From Alphaproteobacteria bacterium (GTDB taxonomy: Bacteria; Pseudomonadota; Alphaproteobacteria; JACZXZ01), in contig DASPOR010000010.1 in the NCBI GenBank assembly GCA_035625915.1, forward strand, positions 1 to 36,084: a DNA stretch of 36,084 nt. The letters run 5' to 3'. Positions 33,582-36,084 of this stretch are shown in pieces. The translations under genes and the position numbers were made by a program. Each line of letters begins with the position of its first letter. Position 1 is the stretch's first letter. The notes under the pieces are model-generated. The model saw nothing but the letters and a program-made list of their open reading frames with translations, was not told the DNA's origin and searched no databases.

Positions 33582-34781
33582 ATGGCCTATCGCATTTTGG
33601 CGCTCGATGGCGGTGGGGCGTGGGCGCTGATCGAAGTGAGCGCACTCATCGCGCTTTACAGCAAGAGCACCACCGGACATCAGGTTCTGTCCGATTTCGA
33701 TATGGTCGCGGCAAACTCCGGCGGCAGCCTCGTATTAGGGGGCTTGGTCGAGGATCTGGCGCTTGGCGATCTGCTTGGCTATTTCGAGGACGAGGCGAAG
33801 CGCAAATCGATCTTCTCGCCGACGAGCTCGATCGTCGACCAGGCAGTGCAAAGCCTGGTGGGCATCGGGCCTAAATACAGCGCCGAAGACAAGCTGCCGG
33901 CGATCCAGCGTCTTTTGCCAAATCGCGGTAACCTATCGATGGACAAGGCGATCGCGGGCGTGACGCGCGCCGGAATTCCGGCCGACGTTCACCTTCTCAT
34001 CATCGGTTTCGATTACGACCGCAACCGCGCCATATTCTTCCGCTCGGCTGCGGCATCGGGGCCGGAATGGGGCACGGGAGACACCGTCGACGTTACCCTG
34101 GCCGAGGCCATCCACGCCTCGACGAATGCGCCCGTCAATTATTTCGACGGGCCGGCGACGTTCCCGGATCGCGCCGGGCGCTATTGGGACGGTGGTGTCA
34201 CGGGGTGCAACAATCCCGTGCTCGCGGCAGTGACCGAAGCAGTCGTGATAGGGCAAACGCCAACCAATATCGTCGCCTTGAGCATCGGGACGGGAACCGT
34301 GGCGTTGCCCTGGCCTACGCCGGCCGACCCGGCAAATTCGCCCTACGTGCAAGCAATCGGCCAACCCGGCCTCGTTGCCGATTTGCGCAAGCTCGCGGGT
34401 TCCATTCTTGACGATCCGCCGGACATTGCGAGCTTCCTGGCCCACGTAATGACGGGCGGTGGCGCCGGCGTTCCGGCACCCGCCCAGAGTCGTATCGTCC
34501 GGATGAATCCGCTGATCAGTCCGATGGGCAAGCCCGGCTCGTGGCGGCCGCCCGGGCCCGCAGCCGGACCGATGACGGCGGCGCAGTTCACATATCTGAC
34601 ACGGTTGGACATGGATGCGGTCGAGCAGCCCCAGGTCGATGCGATCGCAACATTCGCGGACCTTTGGCTTCAAGGCAACGTGACCAACCAGCCGCTGCGC
34701 ATGGACAGCGATACGCTCACGCCGGAACTGGGATACATCACGTTCCAGGATGCTGCAACGGCATGGCGTGCGATCAAGTGA
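33582..34781 (+). CDS. Patatin-like phospholipase
   Basis: A 399-aa protein with a patatin fold. The oxyanion loop is LALDGGGAWALIE (7-19). The nucleophile elbow is AANSGGS, giving Ser46, but the usual first Gly of G-x-S-x-G is Ala44. The catalytic-dyad Asp203 lies in WDGGVTGCNNP, and ASTNAPVNYF is the conserved helix before it. It likely hydrolyses acyl lipids. Ribosome-binding site GGGGGAGG precedes the ATG. The 248-nt gap upstream, after the tRNA, holds no gene I recognise. It converges with the PhyH gene. No cyclase or other defence partner is nearby, so I do not call it an anti-phage effector. Confidence 0.87.
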   Translation: MAYRILALDGGGAWALIEVSALIALYSKSTTGHQVLSDFDMVAANSGGSLVLGGLVEDLALGDLLGYFEDEAKRKSIFSPTSSIVDQAVQSLVGIGPKYSAEDKLPAIQRLLPNRGNLSMDKAIAGVTRAGIPADVHLLIIGFDYDRNRAIFFRSAAASGPEWGTGDTVDVTLAEAIHASTNAPVNYFDGPATFPDRAGRYWDGGVTGCNNPVLAAVTEAVVIGQTPTNIVALSIGTGTVALPWPTPADPANSPYVQAIGQPGLVADLRKLAGSILDDPPDIASFLAHVMTGGGAGVPAPAQSRIVRMNPLISPMGKPGSWRPPGPAAGPMTAAQFTYLTRLDMDAVEQPQVDAIATFADLWLQGNVTNQPLRMDSDTLTPELGYITFQDAATAWRAIK

Positions 34782-34828
34782 GCGAGCGGTTGCCGGCGGT
34801 GACGGAGCACACCTCACCTCGAGTGCGG

Positions 34829-35776
34829 CTATCCTCGCAACTCACCGAGCGACTCGGTCCCATCCGCCACGACACGCGCATCGGGATCGCCCGTGTGGCC
34901 ATAGCTTGACCACGCAGAAAACCCCAGCCTGGAAAGGATAGCGGGAGGACAGCGACGCATGACCTCTGGACGCAGCCCTCGCGGATAATTTTCGAGCTGC
35001 CGAAACTGCGGCCCGCAGCCGACCGTGGTTATGCCGAACCTGGATTCCCGCGAACGGTTCGGTGCTGCGCCATGCCATAGCCTTGCGTCGAACGCGAATG
35101 CGGTGCCCGCCGGGCCGAGTGCTGCCACCGATGCAATCTTGTGGGGCACCGACGGATCGGGCTGCTTGCCGCTCAAATGACTGCAGGGCACCAAGCGGGT
35201 GGCGCCGTTCTCGATTGAAAAATCCGTGATCATCCACATCACATTCACGGCGGCAATCGGCGCAATCGGCTTCCCGGAGGGAAGCGGTTCGATAGCACCC
35301 CCGGTGTTGCGCTTTGCATCGGCGGGCCGGGCGGGACGCAGACCAGGTTCATGGGGACCTGGCATCCACCATTGGTCGGTATGGAGCGGCATTTCTCCGG
35401 CTCCCGGGTGCTGGATTTGTGCATCGACGCATGAAATCAAATAGTCCGGGCCGATGAGGTGTTCGATGAGCGACATGCACAATGGATGCTGAATGAGCTT
35501 AAAGAACACCTCCCCTTTATTGAGAAGCATGCCGACCCACTGATTGAGCGGATCGATATTGGCGGGATTTTTCTTATTGTGCATTTGGCGCTCGGCGTCC
35601 GCTTGCTCGAAGAGCCTCCTCCGAATCGTTTCGAGTGTCTCGCCCTCGAGTGCGCGCTCGACAATGCAATATCCGAAGACTTCGATGTCGTCCTTCAGCC
35701 GGGCCCCATCCCTCGTTGGCTTCGGCAGCCGATCGGGGTCCCAGTGCAGATTGTATCTTCCGGGATCATTCGGCAT
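34829..35776 (-). CDS. Phytanoyl-CoA dioxygenase (PhyH) family protein
   Basis: A 315-aa Fe(II)/2-oxoglutarate-dependent oxygenase. The iron facial triad is His132 and Asp134 (PLHTDQWW) with distal His235 (RLWHGAAPN). The 2-oxoglutarate-binding Arg is probably Arg241 or Arg246. NGATRLVPCSHLSG (190-203) is a conserved PhyH segment. The substrate is unknown; many bacterial members hydroxylate small molecules, not phytanoyl-CoA. ATG 35776 is chosen for GAGG about 7 nt upstream; the longer frame to 35890 adds a basic, unconserved leader. It lies 136 nt after the partial gene at the right edge, on the same strand. Confidence 0.88.
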   Translation of the reverse strand: MPNDPGRYNLHWDPDRLPKPTRDGARLKDDIEVFGYCIVERALEGETLETIRRRLFEQADAERQMHNKKNPANIDPLNQWVGMLLNKGEVFFKLIQHPLCMSLIEHLIGPDYLISCVDAQIQHPGAGEMPLHTDQWWMPGPHEPGLRPARPADAKRNTGGAIEPLPSGKPIAPIAAVNVMWMITDFSIENGATRLVPCSHLSGKQPDPSVPHKIASVAALGPAGTAFAFDARLWHGAAPNRSRESRFGITTVGCGPQFRQLENYPRGLRPEVMRRCPPAILSRLGFSAWSSYGHTGDPDARVVADGTESLGELRG

Positions 35777-35912
35777 GGATGGCCTCGGCTGGACAGGTCG
35801 CGTGCGGCTCAATGAACGGTGGATCGGTCTTCCCGCAGCACTTTTGACACAAGCGGCACTATGCGCCTGGACCGGGGGGTTCACAAGCAAGCGACCGCAG
35901 AGGTTTTCCTAA

Positions 35913-36084
35913 CTAGAAGTTCATCTGGCCTTCGATTTGTTCTGCCGAGGGTGCATTCGCCGGATCGAGTGCGCGCTGGAGATAACCTTCTGCCATTGGT
36001 TCGAAGGTCTCCCAGAGCTTGCTCAACGCCGCAATTGGCGCTTCGGACAAGTCCGCTCGCAGGTCGACGACGGGAAAGGGGATG
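35913..36084 (-). CDS. Probable DUF1028 family protein, C-terminal part (cut by window edge)
   Basis: The last 56 codons of a minus-strand gene whose start lies beyond the right edge. The visible residues include PVVDLRADLSEAPIAALSKL, then WETFEPMAEGYLQRALDPA and the ending EGQMNF. This pattern (DLR-D, Pro-aliphatic-Ala-xx-L, LW, ALDPxxAPS) resembles the C-terminus of DUF1028 proteins, a family related to Ntn-hydrolases and often encoded near amino-acid or peptide catabolism genes. The call rests on this short segment only. It is upstream of the PhyH gene and could be cotranscribed. Confidence 0.55.
   Translation of the reverse strand, partial: IPFPVVDLRADLSEAPIAALSKLWETFEPMAEGYLQRALDPANAPSAEQIEGQMNF

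Noticed and set aside
33582..34781. Patatin as a CBASS-type anti-phage effector
   Set aside because: No CD-NTase, Cap2/Cap3 or other defence gene lies nearby; the neighbours are a tRNA and a PhyH oxygenase.

Overview
This is GC-rich alphaproteobacterial chromosome, probably from a Rhodospirillales-like aerobe. The signs are a complete ecm-ccr-mcd set of the ethylmalonyl-CoA (EMC) pathway, the argH-lptM-lysA-TIGR02302 gene order, ubiquinone hydroxylase Coq7, GluQ, and fused-type KorA with KorB. Coding density is high. I see no prophage, transposase, CRISPR array or rRNA. There is one tRNA, tRNA-Leu(CAA).

Layout. 1-3.1 kb: HNH endonuclease, carboxylesterase, alkylbase DNA glycosylase (all minus) and gluQ (plus). 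3.1-7.0 kb (minus): Nudix hydrolase, a DUF2950/DUF3300 envelope pair, and a small ACT-like protein. 7.3-11.0 kb (minus): enoyl-CoA hydratase translationally coupled to a PaaK-like acyl-CoA ligase, then a DUF4070 radical-SAM protein. 11.3-17.9 kb: the EMC block. ecm points left; ccr-mcd-(barnase-like RNase)-(twin-TM protein)-pduO-type adenosyltransferase points right. The ecm/ccr intergenic region carries two perfect 15-bp direct repeats. 18.1-23.8 kb (plus): etfB-etfA, 3-hydroxybutyryl-CoA dehydrogenase and korAB. 24.1-30.5 kb: TlpA-like thioredoxin (minus), divergent from argH-lptM-lysA-TIGR02302. 30.6-32.3 kb (minus): yqaA-dsbB-coq7. 32.4-36.1 kb: methyltransferase, tRNA-Leu, patatin-like phospholipase, a PhyH dioxygenase (minus), and the 3' end of a probable DUF1028 gene running off the right edge.

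How the genes fit together. The 11-24 kb stretch reads as a C2/C4 acyl-CoA assimilation region built around coenzyme B12. Hbd interconverts acetoacetyl-CoA and 3-hydroxybutyryl-CoA. Ccr makes ethylmalonyl-CoA. Ecm isomerises it to methylsuccinyl-CoA with adenosylcobalamin. The PduO-type enzyme makes that cofactor. Mcd oxidises methylsuccinyl-CoA, and EtfAB is the likely electron acceptor. The epimerase, mesaconyl-CoA hydratase and lyase steps are not in the window.

Most notable observations: (i) a secreted barnase-family ribonuclease with all catalytic residues sits inside the EMC operon with no recognisable barstar; (ii) a dispersed palindromic element occurs twice with two 13-14-bp inverted arms exactly 37 bp apart, plus a related third copy; (iii) paired operator-like direct repeats lie between ecm and ccr, and their TTGCAAG core recurs in a palindrome before hbd; (iv) ArgH has a roughly 79-residue Lys/Ala/Pro-rich N-terminal extension; (v) several genes use TTG/GTG starts supported by good ribosome-binding sites. 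No clearly new multi-gene defence or biosynthetic system is visible.
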